Below the pieces are notes generated by a model. The model was given only the letters and a program-made list of their open reading frames with translations, was not told where the DNA came from and ran no database searches. Made by a program: the position numbers and the translations under genes. Source: Saprospiraceae bacterium (GTDB taxonomy: Bacteria; Bacteroidota; Bacteroidia; Chitinophagales; Saprospiraceae). Taken from it: DNA of 64,000 nucleotides. The DNA lies in NCBI GenBank assembly GCA_016720635.1, contig JADKKF010000007.1, positions 124,001 to 188,000 on the forward strand. Direction: 5' to 3'. This document shows positions 1 to 8,894 of the stretch, piece by piece. Each line of letters begins with the position of its first letter. The first letter of the stretch is position 1.

Positions 1-1078
1 CAATAGAATCCTTGAAAACAGCTACTTCGGTTGGTTCGACATTGAAAAATAAATAACCTTCGTCCATGTAAAGAGAACTGATATCTCTACCGTCTTGAGA
101 GAACTTTAGACGCTGTTCTAACAATTCCATATTGTAAACATCACCCTTTTTGATCCCAAGTACATCTCCTAGGATTTTGCTATTATAAATGGTATTTCCT
201 TTCCAAACAATATTTCTGAAATAGTACTTATTTCCTTCGTGGAGTGTAATTTTAATCAATAAATCGCCATCTGATTCTCTCCAAACACTGTCTTTGGTGA
301 TACTAGCATCTTTGTATCCCAGAGTATTGTAATAGGCTATAATATTGTTTTTATCGGTTTCATATTCTTCGTCGATCAATTTGGAAGATGAGAACAATTT
401 CCACTTTCTGTGGGTATTTTTCATCTTGGATCTTAATTTTCTATCAGTCAATACAGTATTGCCTTCAAAGAGGATGTTCTGTATTTTAACTTTCTCGTCT
501 TTTTTGATGATGAATAGGAGTTTTGTGCCATTAGGACTCTTATCATCTACGGTTTGAGTGATATCTATTTTGGCATCTAGATACCCTTTTTCTTTAAAGA
601 ATTCACCCATTTTTTGCTTGATATTGCTTTTTGCATTTTCAGTCACGATGCTTCCTTTGGGTATGAATCTATCCACTATTTTCTGTAAATCTTCATGTTG
701 TGATTTTTTCACCCCCTGAAAAGAATATCGTGTCAATCGCGGCAATTCTGTAATTCTAATTTCTAGAAATATTACATCGCCGATTAATTTCTCTTGAAAT
801 ATCTGAACATCAGAAAATAATTTCAATCTAAGTAATTTCTTTAAGGCGTATCCAATTTCTTCACCAGGAACTCTTAGTTTTTCGCCATTTTTCAATCCTG
901 AAACGGATATAATGGCATTTTCATCGCTAAATTTAGCCCCAGTGACCTTGATGCCACCAATTTCATAGATCTTGGTGTTGGTGAAATCGACGATAGGTTT
1001 GTTTATTGTCTGTCCAAAAACCCCAGTCGTGGCAAAGGAAATGAAAAGAACTAAAAAATATTTTAAATTTAAACTCAT
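1..1078 (-). CDS. bamA: Outer membrane protein assembly factor BamA, N-terminal part (cut by window edge)
   Basis: About 359 residues are visible and the frame stays open to the window edge, so this is the 5' part of a longer gene. Reading from 1078 it begins with a signal peptide (hydrophobic stretch ending near GVFGQ). POTRA-type repeats follow, with recurring segments such as GGIKVTGAKFSDENAI, ITELPRLTRYSFQGVK and IQNILFEGNTVLTDRKL. BamA inserts beta-barrel proteins into the outer membrane, and the POTRA domains bind substrates in the periplasm. The barrel domain lies outside the window. uppS sits 62 bp upstream on the same strand, the usual Bacteroidota order, so the two are probably co-transcribed. 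The family call is firm. Confidence 0.9.
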   Translation of the reverse strand, partial: MSLNLKYFLVLFISFATTGVFGQTINKPIVDFTNTKIYEIGGIKVTGAKFSDENAIISVSGLKNGEKLRVPGEEIGYALKKLLRLKLFSDVQIFQEKLIGDVIFLEIRITELPRLTRYSFQGVKKSQHEDLQKIVDRFIPKGSIVTENAKSNIKQKMGEFFKEKGYLDAKIDITQTVDDKSPNGTKLLFIIKKDEKVKIQNILFEGNTVLTDRKLRSKMKNTHRKWKLFSSSKLIDEEYETDKNNIIAYYNTLGYKDASITKDSVWRESDGDLLIKITLHEGNKYYFRNIVWKGNTIYNSKILGDVLGIKKGDVYNMELLEQRLKFSQDGRDISSLYMDEGYLFFNVEPTEVAVFKDSI

Positions 1079-1140
1079 AAAATTATTACTAATAGATAAA
1101 GAGACGTAAAAAAAGAGATAATAGTTTACAATTCCGAAGT

Positions 1141-1884
1141 TTAACTTTGGATTTGTTCACTTATTTTGCCAAATCTGCGTTCCCTATTTTGGAAATCATA
1201 GATGGCTTCGTATAGGTTTTCTTTGTGAAAATCAGGCCACAAAGTATTTGTGAAATAGAGCTCACTGTAAGCTATTTGCCATAATAAAAAATTACTAATT
1301 CTATGTTCACCAGAAGTTCTAATCAACAGCTCTGGGTCAGGAATCCCACTGGTGGCAAGATTTTGTTCTATGATTTGGTCGTCAATTTGTTCAGGCAGGA
1401 TCGAACCTTTTTGTACTTGAGATCCAATGGACTGCATTGCTCTTATCAATTCCCATTTTGCGCTATAATTCAATGCTAGAACCAAGGTCATTCTTGTGTT
1501 ATTCTTAGTTTGCTCTATACCTTCCATAAGCGCTTTGTAAGTGCTGGATGGAAGTTTTTCAAGGCCCCCAATCGCTGTCAACTTGATATTGTTTTTGTTG
1601 AGGGTCGAAATTTCTTTTCTGATGGTTTCGACGAGGAGGTTCATTAAGGCATTTATTTCAAAACTAGGTCGATTCCAGTTTTCGGTACTAAATGCATAAA
1701 GTGTCAGATACTTAATCCCCAATTCTGCGCTAGCTTCTGTGACTTCACGCACAGCACTTACACCGTTGGTATGCCCGAAAACTCTAGGTTGCAACTTGTT
1801 TTTAGCCCATCTGCCATTTCCATCCATTATGATGGCAATGTGTTTGGGCAGCTTTTCTATGATTAATTTTTCTTTAAAATGCAT
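1141..1884 (-). CDS. uppS: Isoprenyl transferase (undecaprenyl diphosphate synthase)
   Basis: The 247-residue product matches cis-prenyltransferases over its whole length. Residues 20-26 give the MDGNGRWA signature with the catalytic Asp at 21. LYAFSTENWNRP follows, and RTSGE plus RISNFLLWQ lie near the C-terminus. The enzyme condenses isopentenyl diphosphate onto farnesyl diphosphate to make the C55 lipid carrier used for peptidoglycan and surface glycans. Length and motifs are normal. The ATG at 1884 lies about 25 bp after a TATCTTTG promoter element. It precedes bamA in a likely operon, and the WecA-like enzyme encoded divergently at 2094 would use the same lipid carrier. Confidence 0.95.
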   Translation of the reverse strand: MHFKEKLIIEKLPKHIAIIMDGNGRWAKNKLQPRVFGHTNGVSAVREVTEASAELGIKYLTLYAFSTENWNRPSFEINALMNLLVETIRKEISTLNKNNIKLTAIGGLEKLPSSTYKALMEGIEQTKNNTRMTLVLALNYSAKWELIRAMQSIGSQVQKGSILPEQIDDQIIEQNLATSGIPDPELLIRTSGEHRISNFLLWQIAYSELYFTNTLWPDFHKENLYEAIYDFQNRERRFGKISEQIQS

Positions 1885-1908
1885 GAATAAAATAAATCAA
1901 TAATCGCT

Positions 1909-1916
1909 CAAAGATA
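1909..1916 (-). promoter_or_regulatory. Bacteroidota -7 promoter element (TATCTTTG) for uppS-bamA
   Basis: Read on the minus strand this is TATCTTTG, matching the TAnnTTTG -7 consensus of Bacteroidota sigma factor. It lies about 25 bp before the uppS ATG. No TTTG -33 box is seen at the usual 17-23 bp spacing; the nearest is 11 bp away across a T-run, so the assignment rests on the -7 box alone. Confidence 0.45.
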
Positions 1917-2057
1917 GTTTTTTTTTTCAAATTAGCATGGCTTGATTCTGACAAGGAAAGAATGATACTATTAGTAAAAAAATCGTCAAATAAAGAAAGT
2001 GTATAGTGTAAGTAATTTTCTTAGGTACCTTTAGACCTTAATTTAGGTTATTTTCTA

Positions 2058-2065
2058 TATGTTTG
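2058..2065 (+). promoter_or_regulatory. Possible -7 element (TATGTTTG) for the WecA-like gene
   Basis: TATGTTTG fits TAnnTTTG and lies 28 bp before the ATG at 2094, divergent from the uppS promoter. No clear -33 TTTG box is present. Confidence 0.35.
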
Positions 2066-2093
2066 TTCTTTATAAATACCATTTTTAGAAAAA

Positions 2094-3155
2094 ATGTACG
2101 ATATTATACTGAGTTTTTTGACAGCTTTTACTGTGACATTTTTTGCCATTCCCTCTATAATCAATATATCAAATGTCAAAGCGCTGTTCGATGAACCCAA
2201 CGAGAGATCATCTCATAAACGAAAAATTCCATCATTGGGTGGAATTGGGATTTTCGCTGGATTTATTTTTGCCATAGTTTTTTGGACACCATTCAATGTA
2301 TTTGAAGATCTGCAATATATAATTTGTGCTTTTTTATTGATATTTTTGATAGGAGCGAAGGACGATATACTACCCATGTCCCCAATGAAAAAGATGGTCG
2401 GAGAGATTTTGGCAGCTTGTATTTTGGTTTTTAAATCGAATTTGTTCTTGGGTTCTTTTTTTGGTATCTTTGGCATATATGAATTGCCATATTGGCTGGG
2501 TGTATTGTTTACAATTTTTACCATAGTCGTCATTATAAATGCTTTTAATCTAATAGATGGAATCAATGGTTTAGCTGGATTTATAGGATTGATAATCTCA
2601 TCAACATTTGGTATTTGGTTTCTAGCGGTGGACAGGATTGAGTTGAGCATTGTGGCTTTTTCTATGGCTGGGGCTGTTATTGCCTTTCTTCATTATAATT
2701 TTTCACCAGCAAAAATATTCATGGGAGACACAGGCTCTTTAATATTAGGTCTAAATAGTTCTATTTTGGCCTTAAAATTTATTGAGCTAAATAATGCGAT
2801 GCCCAATTCCTTGTATGCCATAAAATCTGTTCCAGCAGTCACTATTGGGATTTTGATTATTCCATTATTTGATACACTGAGGGTTTTTATGCTGCGAATT
2901 ATTCGAGGTCGATCTCCATTTTATCCAGATAAAACGCATATACACCATTTACTTATAGATTTAGGATACAGTCATGTAAAATCAACCTTGATCTTGTGCG
3001 TGGTAAACATATTATTTATTGCGATTTCCTTGAGATTTCAAGATATCGGCACTTTAAATTTAATTTGGATGATTTTGACTTTAGCAACTATTGGCTCTGT
3101 AATTTTGTTATATTTGGCGAATAAAAAAATAAAAATGGAATCTAACAAACTTTGA
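2094..3155 (+). CDS. wecA: MraY/WecA-family undecaprenyl-phosphate sugar-1-phosphate transferase
   Basis: A 353-residue polytopic membrane protein with about ten hydrophobic segments. It carries the family's cytoplasmic motifs in order: a KDD motif (GAKDDILPMSPMKK), NAFNLIDGINGLAG, FMGDTGSLILG, and the His-rich loop DKTHIHHLL that separates WecA/TagO enzymes from MraY. The enzyme moves a sugar-1-phosphate, usually GlcNAc-1-P, from its UDP form to undecaprenyl phosphate and so starts O-antigen or other surface glycan synthesis. The family is certain; the exact sugar is inferred, and the symbol denotes the group. It is divergent from uppS, which supplies the acceptor lipid. Confidence 0.85.
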   Translation: MYDIILSFLTAFTVTFFAIPSIINISNVKALFDEPNERSSHKRKIPSLGGIGIFAGFIFAIVFWTPFNVFEDLQYIICAFLLIFLIGAKDDILPMSPMKKMVGEILAACILVFKSNLFLGSFFGIFGIYELPYWLGVLFTIFTIVVIINAFNLIDGINGLAGFIGLIISSTFGIWFLAVDRIELSIVAFSMAGAVIAFLHYNFSPAKIFMGDTGSLILGLNSSILALKFIELNNAMPNSLYAIKSVPAVTIGILIIPLFDTLRVFMLRIIRGRSPFYPDKTHIHHLLIDLGYSHVKSTLILCVVNILFIAISLRFQDIGTLNLIWMILTLATIGSVILLYLANKKIKMESNKL

Positions 3156-3194
3156 TTAATTACATAAAATTTAAAAATTTAAAAAATTGAAATT

Positions 3195-3863
3195 ATGAAG
3201 AACGTGTCAAAATGCCTACTACTGGCTTCTATTATGTTTACCTCGTTTACTAGTTTTGGCCAAGCTAAGGAGACCATGCGTGAGATGAGTCAGGGAATCC
3301 AAAATGCTTTGATATTGGAAGTTAGCTCGACCACAGAAAAATTTTCTAAAAATGCTTGGGAAGATTATATTAAAAAATACGGTAAAACCAAGCGAAATAA
3401 GAAATTCGATGAATGGTTTACCGACAATGCCTCTATCTCTTCTATCAATGAGTCTGGCCCGACCGACATTTATATGCAGATAATTCAAAGTGGTAATACT
3501 ACTACTTTTTACTTATTTGCCGACGCTGGTGCAGGTTTTGTTTCGAAAGAAAAGGGAATGTCACAATATAGTGGTGCTTCCAAGTTTTTATATGATTTTG
3601 GCGTCTCCTTGAGAAAGGCACTTGTTAATGAAGACTTGAAAAAAGAAAAGGAGAAAAAGGATGATTTGGAAGATCTAAAGAAAAAATTGGTGAGAACCAA
3701 TGAAAAACTACACAAGGAAATAACTGAAGCGAAAGAACTGATCAGCGAAAATGAGAAAAAGATAGAACAAAATATCAAGGATCAAGAGAAAAACAAAATG
3801 GACATCGAAGGTCAACTAAAAATTATCGATGGCGTAATGAAGAAATTGAGTGAGATAAACTAA
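3195..3863 (+). CDS. Secreted protein with C-terminal coiled coil, unknown function
   Basis: I do not recognise this family. The 222-residue product starts with a clear signal peptide (MKNVSKCLLLASIMFTSFTS, ending near FGQ). A mixed globular domain follows to about residue 140, and then a long, highly charged coiled coil of Lys/Glu heptads (about 145-220). It lies 40 bp after the WecA-like gene on the same strand, so the two could share a transcript, and a strong hairpin terminator follows. A periplasmic structural or scaffolding role is only a guess. Confidence 0.7.
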   Translation: MKNVSKCLLLASIMFTSFTSFGQAKETMREMSQGIQNALILEVSSTTEKFSKNAWEDYIKKYGKTKRNKKFDEWFTDNASISSINESGPTDIYMQIIQSGNTTTFYLFADAGAGFVSKEKGMSQYSGASKFLYDFGVSLRKALVNEDLKKEKEKKDDLEDLKKKLVRTNEKLHKEITEAKELISENEKKIEQNIKDQEKNKMDIEGQLKIIDGVMKKLSEIN

Positions 3864-3880
3864 AAAAGTTATACGTATAA

Positions 3881-3909
3881 AAAAAGGCTGTTTTTATGAC
3901 AGCCTTTTT
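3881..3909. terminator. Bidirectional hairpin terminator
   Basis: A perfect 11-bp inverted repeat (AAAAAGGCTGT at 3881-3891, ACAGCCTTTTT at 3899-3909) with a 7-nt loop and A/T runs on both outer flanks. It lies between the convergent coiled-coil gene and dnaJ and can end transcription from either side. Confidence 0.9.
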
Positions 3910-4020
3910 ACTTTTTATTGATTATCCAAAAATATCTCTCATTTTATCAAAAAATCCCTTTTCCTGAGATTCTTTGCCTGGATTGAAATTTGGCATTTCT
4001 TTCATTTTCTGTAAAAGAGA

Positions 4021-5082
4021 TTATTCTTCGGTTGTGAATTTTTTTGGTGTCCAAACATGCACTTTTACGAGTTGATCACCTTTGCCATAAGATTGAACAT
4101 TCGGCAAACCTTTGTCTTTTAACCTAAATACTTTGCCCGAAGGTGTACCAGGTGGAATTTTGATTTTAACCCGTCCATCTATCGTTGGGACCTCGACGCT
4201 AGTACCCAATATCAAATCTGCAAAGTTCATTGATAATTCGAATATCACGTTTGAACCATCTCTGACTAGATTTGGATGTGCTTCCTCTTCAATATTTATG
4301 ATAAGGTCACCAGCTGGCGCTCCATGCGCTCCAACATTTCCCTTTCCTGACATCGAGAGCTGTATGCCATCGTGTACCCCTTGTGGTATTTCGATGTCGA
4401 TGGTTTCTTCGCCATAGACACGACCTTCACCCTTGCAATGTACACATTGACTGGTGATAATCTGACCTAGACCATTGCAGGTGTGACAGACTCCTGTGGT
4501 CTGCATCTGTCCTAAGAAAGTATTCCTAACTTGCTTGACATAGCCAGAACCATGACAGGTGGAACATGTCTTTTTGGAGTTGCTGTCTTTTGCACCAGAA
4601 CCTCCACATGGGCTGCATTTTATCTGCTTCTTAATTTTTATCTTTTTCTTTGCTCCTTTAGCTATTTCTTCAAGGTTTAATTTTACTTTAACCCTAAGAT
4701 TAGATCCTCTTTGACCACCGCCAGTTCTCGAGCTTCCGCCAAAAAAGGAATCAAAAGGGCTGCCTTCATCCGAAAAAGCACTACCAAATTGCGAAAAGAT
4801 GTCTTCCATCGTCATGCCTCCTGATCGCCGACCTCCTCCTCCAAACCCAGCATTGGGATCTACACCAGCATGACCATATCGATCATACCTAGCTTTTTTG
4901 TCGGAATCGCTCAATACTTCATATGCCTCTGCCGCCTCTTTAAACTTTTCTTCGGCTGCTTTATCGTCTGGATTTCTATCTGGATGATATTTCATCGCCG
5001 TAGCTCTGTATGCTTTTTTTATCTCTGCCTCGGATGCATTTTTTGTCACTCCGAGTACCTGATAATAATCTCTTTTAGCCAT
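4021..5082 (-). CDS. dnaJ: Molecular chaperone DnaJ (in-frame stop before a conserved C-terminal tail)
   Basis: A type I DnaJ. The J domain holds YHPDR (HPD at 33-35), a Gly-rich linker follows, then four zinc-finger repeats (CSPCGGSG, CSTCHGSG, CHTCNGLG, CVHCKGEG) and the substrate-binding C-terminal domains. It stimulates DnaK ATPase and delivers unfolded clients. It follows grpE by 14 bp on the same strand, a heat-shock operon. Odd point: the frame ends with TAA at 4021, but the next 32 codons, to a second stop at 3922-3924, are in the same frame and encode the usual family tail (QKMKEMPNFNPG then GFFDKMRDIFG). The natural protein should be about 386 residues. The TAA stands where a Lys codon (AAA) is likely. 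Confidence 0.93.
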   Translation of the reverse strand: MAKRDYYQVLGVTKNASEAEIKKAYRATAMKYHPDRNPDDKAAEEKFKEAAEAYEVLSDSDKKARYDRYGHAGVDPNAGFGGGGRRSGGMTMEDIFSQFGSAFSDEGSPFDSFFGGSSRTGGGQRGSNLRVKVKLNLEEIAKGAKKKIKIKKQIKCSPCGGSGAKDSNSKKTCSTCHGSGYVKQVRNTFLGQMQTTGVCHTCNGLGQIITSQCVHCKGEGRVYGEETIDIEIPQGVHDGIQLSMSGKGNVGAHGAPAGDLIINIEEEAHPNLVRDGSNVIFELSMNFADLILGTSVEVPTIDGRVKIKIPPGTPSGKVFRLKDKGLPNVQSYGKGDQLVKVHVWTPKKFTTEE

Positions 5083-5096
5083 TGAGTTATATGTAT

Positions 5097-5651
5097 TTAT
5101 TTACCTACCACAACTTTCGCGTGGCGGATGAGTTTATCGTGTAAAAAATAACCATTTTCGACCGTATCTACTATCTTTCCCTGCAATTCTGGATTCGTAA
5201 CGGGAATTTCAGTTATGGCTTCGTGAAACTCAGGATCAAATGCTTTACCATTTGTTTCCATCACTTCCAAACCTCTGCTTTTCAAAAGGGAAGTTAATTT
5301 ATGATAAAGTAAATTGATTCCTTCAGAAAAAGGTTCAGGACTATTAGGGACTTCCGAGTTCTTTTTTGCTCTGTCAAAATCATCCAATATAGGCAATAAA
5401 GCTGTCAATGTGTCTTGTGCGGCAGTTTTTATCAAATCGATTCTTTCCTTGCTGGTCCTTTTTTTAAAATTATCAAACTCAGCATAAATTCTTAGATATT
5501 TATCCTTCATCTCGCTGAGGTCTTCCTTCAACTTCGCTATTTCACTCGCTTCTTCGCTTTCAAAATCCTCTTGTGTGCTTTCGTTGACTTGTTCTATTAT
5601 CTTCTCGATTTGTTCTGAATCGTCCGGTTGATTTTTATCTTCTGTACTCAT
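5097..5651 (-). CDS. grpE: Nucleotide exchange factor GrpE
   Basis: The 184-residue product has an acidic N-terminus, a long helical coiled-coil segment (about 35-95, ending in YAEFDNFKKRTSKER), then the C-terminal beta domain with the family signature: FDPEFHEAITEIP and YFLHDKLIRHAKVVVG. GrpE releases ADP from DnaK. It lies directly upstream of dnaJ on the same strand (14-bp gap), so both are probably one heat-shock transcript. No CIRCE element is visible upstream. Length is typical for the phylum. Confidence 0.95.
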   Translation of the reverse strand: MSTEDKNQPDDSEQIEKIIEQVNESTQEDFESEEASEIAKLKEDLSEMKDKYLRIYAEFDNFKKRTSKERIDLIKTAAQDTLTALLPILDDFDRAKKNSEVPNSPEPFSEGINLLYHKLTSLLKSRGLEVMETNGKAFDPEFHEAITEIPVTNPELQGKIVDTVENGYFLHDKLIRHAKVVVGK

Positions 5652-5772
5652 CTCTATTTTAATATTTTATTAAAAAATAATTATTGTTCAAAATCCTTGC
5701 CAACATGTATAAGTGTCATTTTGTCATATCGATAGTTGGACGAGTTAAATCCAGCTAATCTAAATTTTTTGT

Positions 5773-5780
5773 TACTTTTG
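5773..5780 (+). promoter_or_regulatory. -7 promoter element (TACTTTTG) for glyS
   Basis: TACTTTTG matches TAnnTTTG and sits 28 bp before the glyS ATG, giving a leader of about 20 nt. No good -33 TTTG box is seen. Confidence 0.45.
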
Positions 5781-5808
5781 TGCATAAAATTTTAAAAAAT
5801 ACAGAAGA

Positions 5809-7359
5809 ATGGCCAGTCAAGATGAAGTTTTTAAGAAAATTGTGTCTCATGCGAAAGAGTATGGTTTTGTTTTTCCATCCAGTGAAATTTATGATGGGTT
5901 GAGTGCAGTCTATGACTATGGCCCCTATGGTGTGGAACTTAAAAACAATCTAAAAAACTACTGGTGGAAAGCAATGACTCAAGTACACGAGAATATCGTA
6001 GGTATAGATGCCGCAATATTTATGCATCCCAAAACATGGAAAGCCTCTGGCCACGTGGATGCTTTTAATGATCCAATGCTAGACAACAAGGATTCCAAAA
6101 AAAGATATCGTGCTGACCAATTAATCGAAGGTTATATTGAGAAAATCGAAGATAAAATAAATAAAGAGGTTGATAAAGCTGCCAAAAGGTTTGAGAATTT
6201 TGATGCCGAAATGTTTAAGTCAACCAATCCTCGGGTTTTGGAATATCAAACCAAAACTAAGGAAATCACCCAAAGATTGGCAAATGCTATGACCAATAAT
6301 GATATGGTTGACCTTAAGGCCATGATTGATGAATTGGAGATTGCATGTCCTGAATCAGGGTCTCGCAATTGGACGGAAGTGCGTCAGTTCAACCTTATGT
6401 TCTCAACCCAATTAGGTAATATAGCAGGGGAGGACAGTGTGTTGTATTTAAGACCAGAAACGGCACAGGGCATTTTCGTTAATTTCTTAAATGTCCAGAA
6501 ATCCTCTAGGATGAAAATTCCTTTTGGCATAGCCCAAATCGGGAAAGCCTTCCGTAATGAAATCGTTGCTAGACAATTTATTTTTAGAATGAGGGAGTTT
6601 GAGCAAATGGAAATGCAATTTTTCGTGCCTCCTGGAACTGAACTAGAATGGTACGAACGATGGAAACAAATTCGATTAAAATGGCATCATGCCATCGGAC
6701 ATCCTGCTAGTAAATTGAGATTTCACGATCATGATAATTTGGCACATTATGCCAATGCAGCAGTGGACATCCAATTCGAGTTTCCTTTTGGATTTAGAGA
6801 GTTAGAGGGTATTCATTCACGGACAGATTTTGATTTATCCCAACATGCAAATTTATCTGGCAAAAAAATCACTTATTTTGATCCAGAAAAAAATGAATCT
6901 TATATACCGTATGTCATCGAAACTTCAATCGGCTGCGATAGGATGTTTTTGGCTGCTTTGAGCTATGCATATACAGAGGAAACACTGCCAGATACAAAAG
7001 GTGAAGACAGTACTCGTATAGTACTCAAGTTACACCCTTCCATCGCTCCGGTAAAATGTGCCATACTTCCTCTGGTTAAAAATAAGGAGGAATTAACGAC
7101 CAAAGCGCGCCAGATTTTTAGAGAATTAAAATTTTCTTTCAACTGTCAGTATGATGATAAAGATGCGATCGGCAGGCGATATAGACGTCAAGATGCGATT
7201 GGAACTCCTTACTGTATTACGGTTGATTTTGATACTTTGACGGATGAGAAGGTTACCATTAGAGATCGAGATTCACTAGAACAGGTACGGATACCAATTA
7301 GTGGCTTAAAAGGATATATAGCAGACAAAGTCTCGATGGATAGAATATTGGCAGAATAA
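5809..7359 (+). CDS. glyS: Glycine--tRNA ligase (alpha2, eukaryote-like type)
   Basis: A class II synthetase of 516 residues, the homodimeric single-chain type rather than the alpha2-beta2 GlyQ/GlyS type. Visible elements are the N-terminal GFVFPSSEIYDGLSAVYDYG segment, motif 2 around FRNEIVARQFIFRMREFEQM, LRPETAQGIFVNF, motif 3 around IETSIGCDRMFLAAL, and the anticodon-binding domain (from about 400) ending in a DGS-like RDRDSLEQVRI segment. It charges tRNA-Gly with glycine. The start follows a good -7 element. It is convergent with gpsA, with only 2 bp between their ends. Sequence and length are normal. Confidence 0.97.
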   Translation: MASQDEVFKKIVSHAKEYGFVFPSSEIYDGLSAVYDYGPYGVELKNNLKNYWWKAMTQVHENIVGIDAAIFMHPKTWKASGHVDAFNDPMLDNKDSKKRYRADQLIEGYIEKIEDKINKEVDKAAKRFENFDAEMFKSTNPRVLEYQTKTKEITQRLANAMTNNDMVDLKAMIDELEIACPESGSRNWTEVRQFNLMFSTQLGNIAGEDSVLYLRPETAQGIFVNFLNVQKSSRMKIPFGIAQIGKAFRNEIVARQFIFRMREFEQMEMQFFVPPGTELEWYERWKQIRLKWHHAIGHPASKLRFHDHDNLAHYANAAVDIQFEFPFGFRELEGIHSRTDFDLSQHANLSGKKITYFDPEKNESYIPYVIETSIGCDRMFLAALSYAYTEETLPDTKGEDSTRIVLKLHPSIAPVKCAILPLVKNKEELTTKARQIFRELKFSFNCQYDDKDAIGRRYRRQDAIGTPYCITVDFDTLTDEKVTIRDRDSLEQVRIPISGLKGYIADKVSMDRILAE

Positions 7360-7361
7360 AT

Positions 7362-8417
7362 TTAAATAAAGTCCACGTCTTGGTCATAAGGATATCTCAA
7401 TAGGTAAGGGATCGCCTTACGTACGTCGAAGTTTTCGTGCACGACTTTGTATATCATGTATATAATGGGTATTGGCGTTTTGTAGTGTTTGGCTAGCTGT
7501 TGGACAATTTTCAGAGTTCTGACGCCTTCTGCCAATTCAGGTAGCGAAGCGTTGATTTCGTCTGGGGTTTCCCCTTGGGCTATGCGGATGCCATAAGCAA
7601 AGTTTCGACTGTTAGGGCTTGTGGCAGTAGCGATCAAATCGCCAATTCCTGCTGTACCAAGAAACGCTCTTGTCGTTGCACCCATTGCATTGCCAATATA
7701 GATCATCTCTCGCAAACCTCTGGTTATCAACATGGCTTGGATATTTTTGCCAAGTCCAAGTCCTGTTAAAATCCCTGAGGCTAAGGCGATTATGTTTTTT
7801 AGTGCACCGGCTAATTCAGCTCCAATCAGTTCATGAGACCCAAAAACGGCAAAACTTGGGCTATCCAAAACAGCTTTTCCAAGTTTTATAACCTCTTCAT
7901 ATTTACTTGCTATGACAGTAGCTGCTGGTTGTCCTTCCATGATTTCTCTGGATAAGTTTGGACCAGAAAGGCACCCGACCCGCACTAATGAACTTTCTTG
8001 AACCAATACTTCACTCATTGTGCGAATATGAGATCGTTGGATTGAAGCTTTTAATAGTTCTTTTTCCGTCAACCCTACAAGATCAAATCCTTTGGTCCCA
8101 TGAATACAGATATGATATGGTTTAAAATAGGCTGAAAAATCCCTTACCATGGATGCAAAATTAGTAGATGGTATGACTGGGAATATTACATCGCAAGAAC
8201 TAGTAACCTCCTCTTTGTCGTCCGTGGCAATTATCCTTTTGGATACCAAAAAACCCTGAAGTCGATGTGTTTCGTTTATTAATTTGACTTTTTCTTTGTT
8301 TCTTGTGTACATCAGTACATCGACATTCTTTGAAAGCAAATGGGCAATGGCTGCACCAAAACTACCAGATCCTATCACCGCTACAGGTTTTTGACTCGTT
8401 GCCTTACTTTCTCCCAT
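7362..8417 (-). CDS. gpsA: NAD(P)H-dependent glycerol-3-phosphate dehydrogenase
   Basis: It reduces dihydroxyacetone phosphate to sn-glycerol-3-phosphate, the start of phospholipid synthesis. The Rossmann motif is VIGSGSFGAA at the N-terminus. HGTKGFD, LSGPNLSREI and the catalytic-Lys region GALKNIIALASG follow in order, and the C-terminus has LAEGVRTLKIV. I chose the ATG at 8417 (MGESKATSQ). The frame extends to 8516, but the extra 33 residues are hydrophobic and do not match the family, and a CATCTTTG promoter-like box lies just before the 8417 start. That gives 351 residues, close to the usual size. Confidence 0.93.
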   Translation of the reverse strand: MGESKATSQKPVAVIGSGSFGAAIAHLLSKNVDVLMYTRNKEKVKLINETHRLQGFLVSKRIIATDDKEEVTSSCDVIFPVIPSTNFASMVRDFSAYFKPYHICIHGTKGFDLVGLTEKELLKASIQRSHIRTMSEVLVQESSLVRVGCLSGPNLSREIMEGQPAATVIASKYEEVIKLGKAVLDSPSFAVFGSHELIGAELAGALKNIIALASGILTGLGLGKNIQAMLITRGLREMIYIGNAMGATTRAFLGTAGIGDLIATATSPNSRNFAYGIRIAQGETPDEINASLPELAEGVRTLKIVQQLAKHYKTPIPIIYMIYKVVHENFDVRKAIPYLLRYPYDQDVDFI

Positions 8418-8667
8418 TATACAAAGATGCAAAATTACCTCAATACTTGATAATCCTGTCGCCACTTTCTCCGCATTAAATATTAAGAAATGAGGGTAAT
8501 ATAATGAAATTATCAAGTTGCAATATTAATTACTTATTGTAACATCAGAATACTAAATATACGGTTAGAACACTTAATGAAAAGAAGCGTTAACAGCCTT
8601 CAAAAGCTTCAAAGGAAATAAATGCCGTCCACTAAAGGCTCCATGTAAAGAAATAATTATTGAAAAA

Positions 8668-8695
8668 TTAATTCGGACTAATTTGTCCGAATTAA
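8668..8695. repeat. Perfect inverted repeat in the gpsA-CuA oxidase intergenic region
   Basis: TTAATTCGGAC (8668-8678) and GTCCGAATTAA (8685-8695) form an 11-bp perfect palindrome with a 6-nt loop, in an otherwise featureless 478-bp gap between divergent genes (8418-8894). There is no T-run on the plus strand. On the minus strand five Ts follow, but no minus-strand gene lies upstream. It could be an operator or an orphan terminator. A second, weaker repeat (TTTTGGTT 8801-8808 / AACCAAAA 8824-8831) lies closer to the oxidase gene. Confidence 0.55.
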
Positions 8696-8894
8696 AATAT
8701 TAATGTAACTTTACTCCAAAATTCACTTCAAATGAATTCGAAAACAACTGTATTAATACTTAAAGCAGGAGACTGGAATAGGGATATACATGTAACAATG
8801 TTTTGGTTAAAAACACCCATGAAAACCAAAAACGAGGATTTCCCCAATAAAATTATTTACCAAACACACATTTTTTATCGAAAATAATACCACT

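Noticed and set aside
2213..2650. Minus-strand frame of 145 codons inside the WecA-like gene
   Set aside because: It is antisense to a well-conserved membrane protein and has no recognisable sequence; a shadow of biased codon use.
8668..8695. Intrinsic terminator for a plus-strand transcript
   Set aside because: No T-run follows on the plus strand and no plus-strand gene precedes it; gpsA runs the other way.
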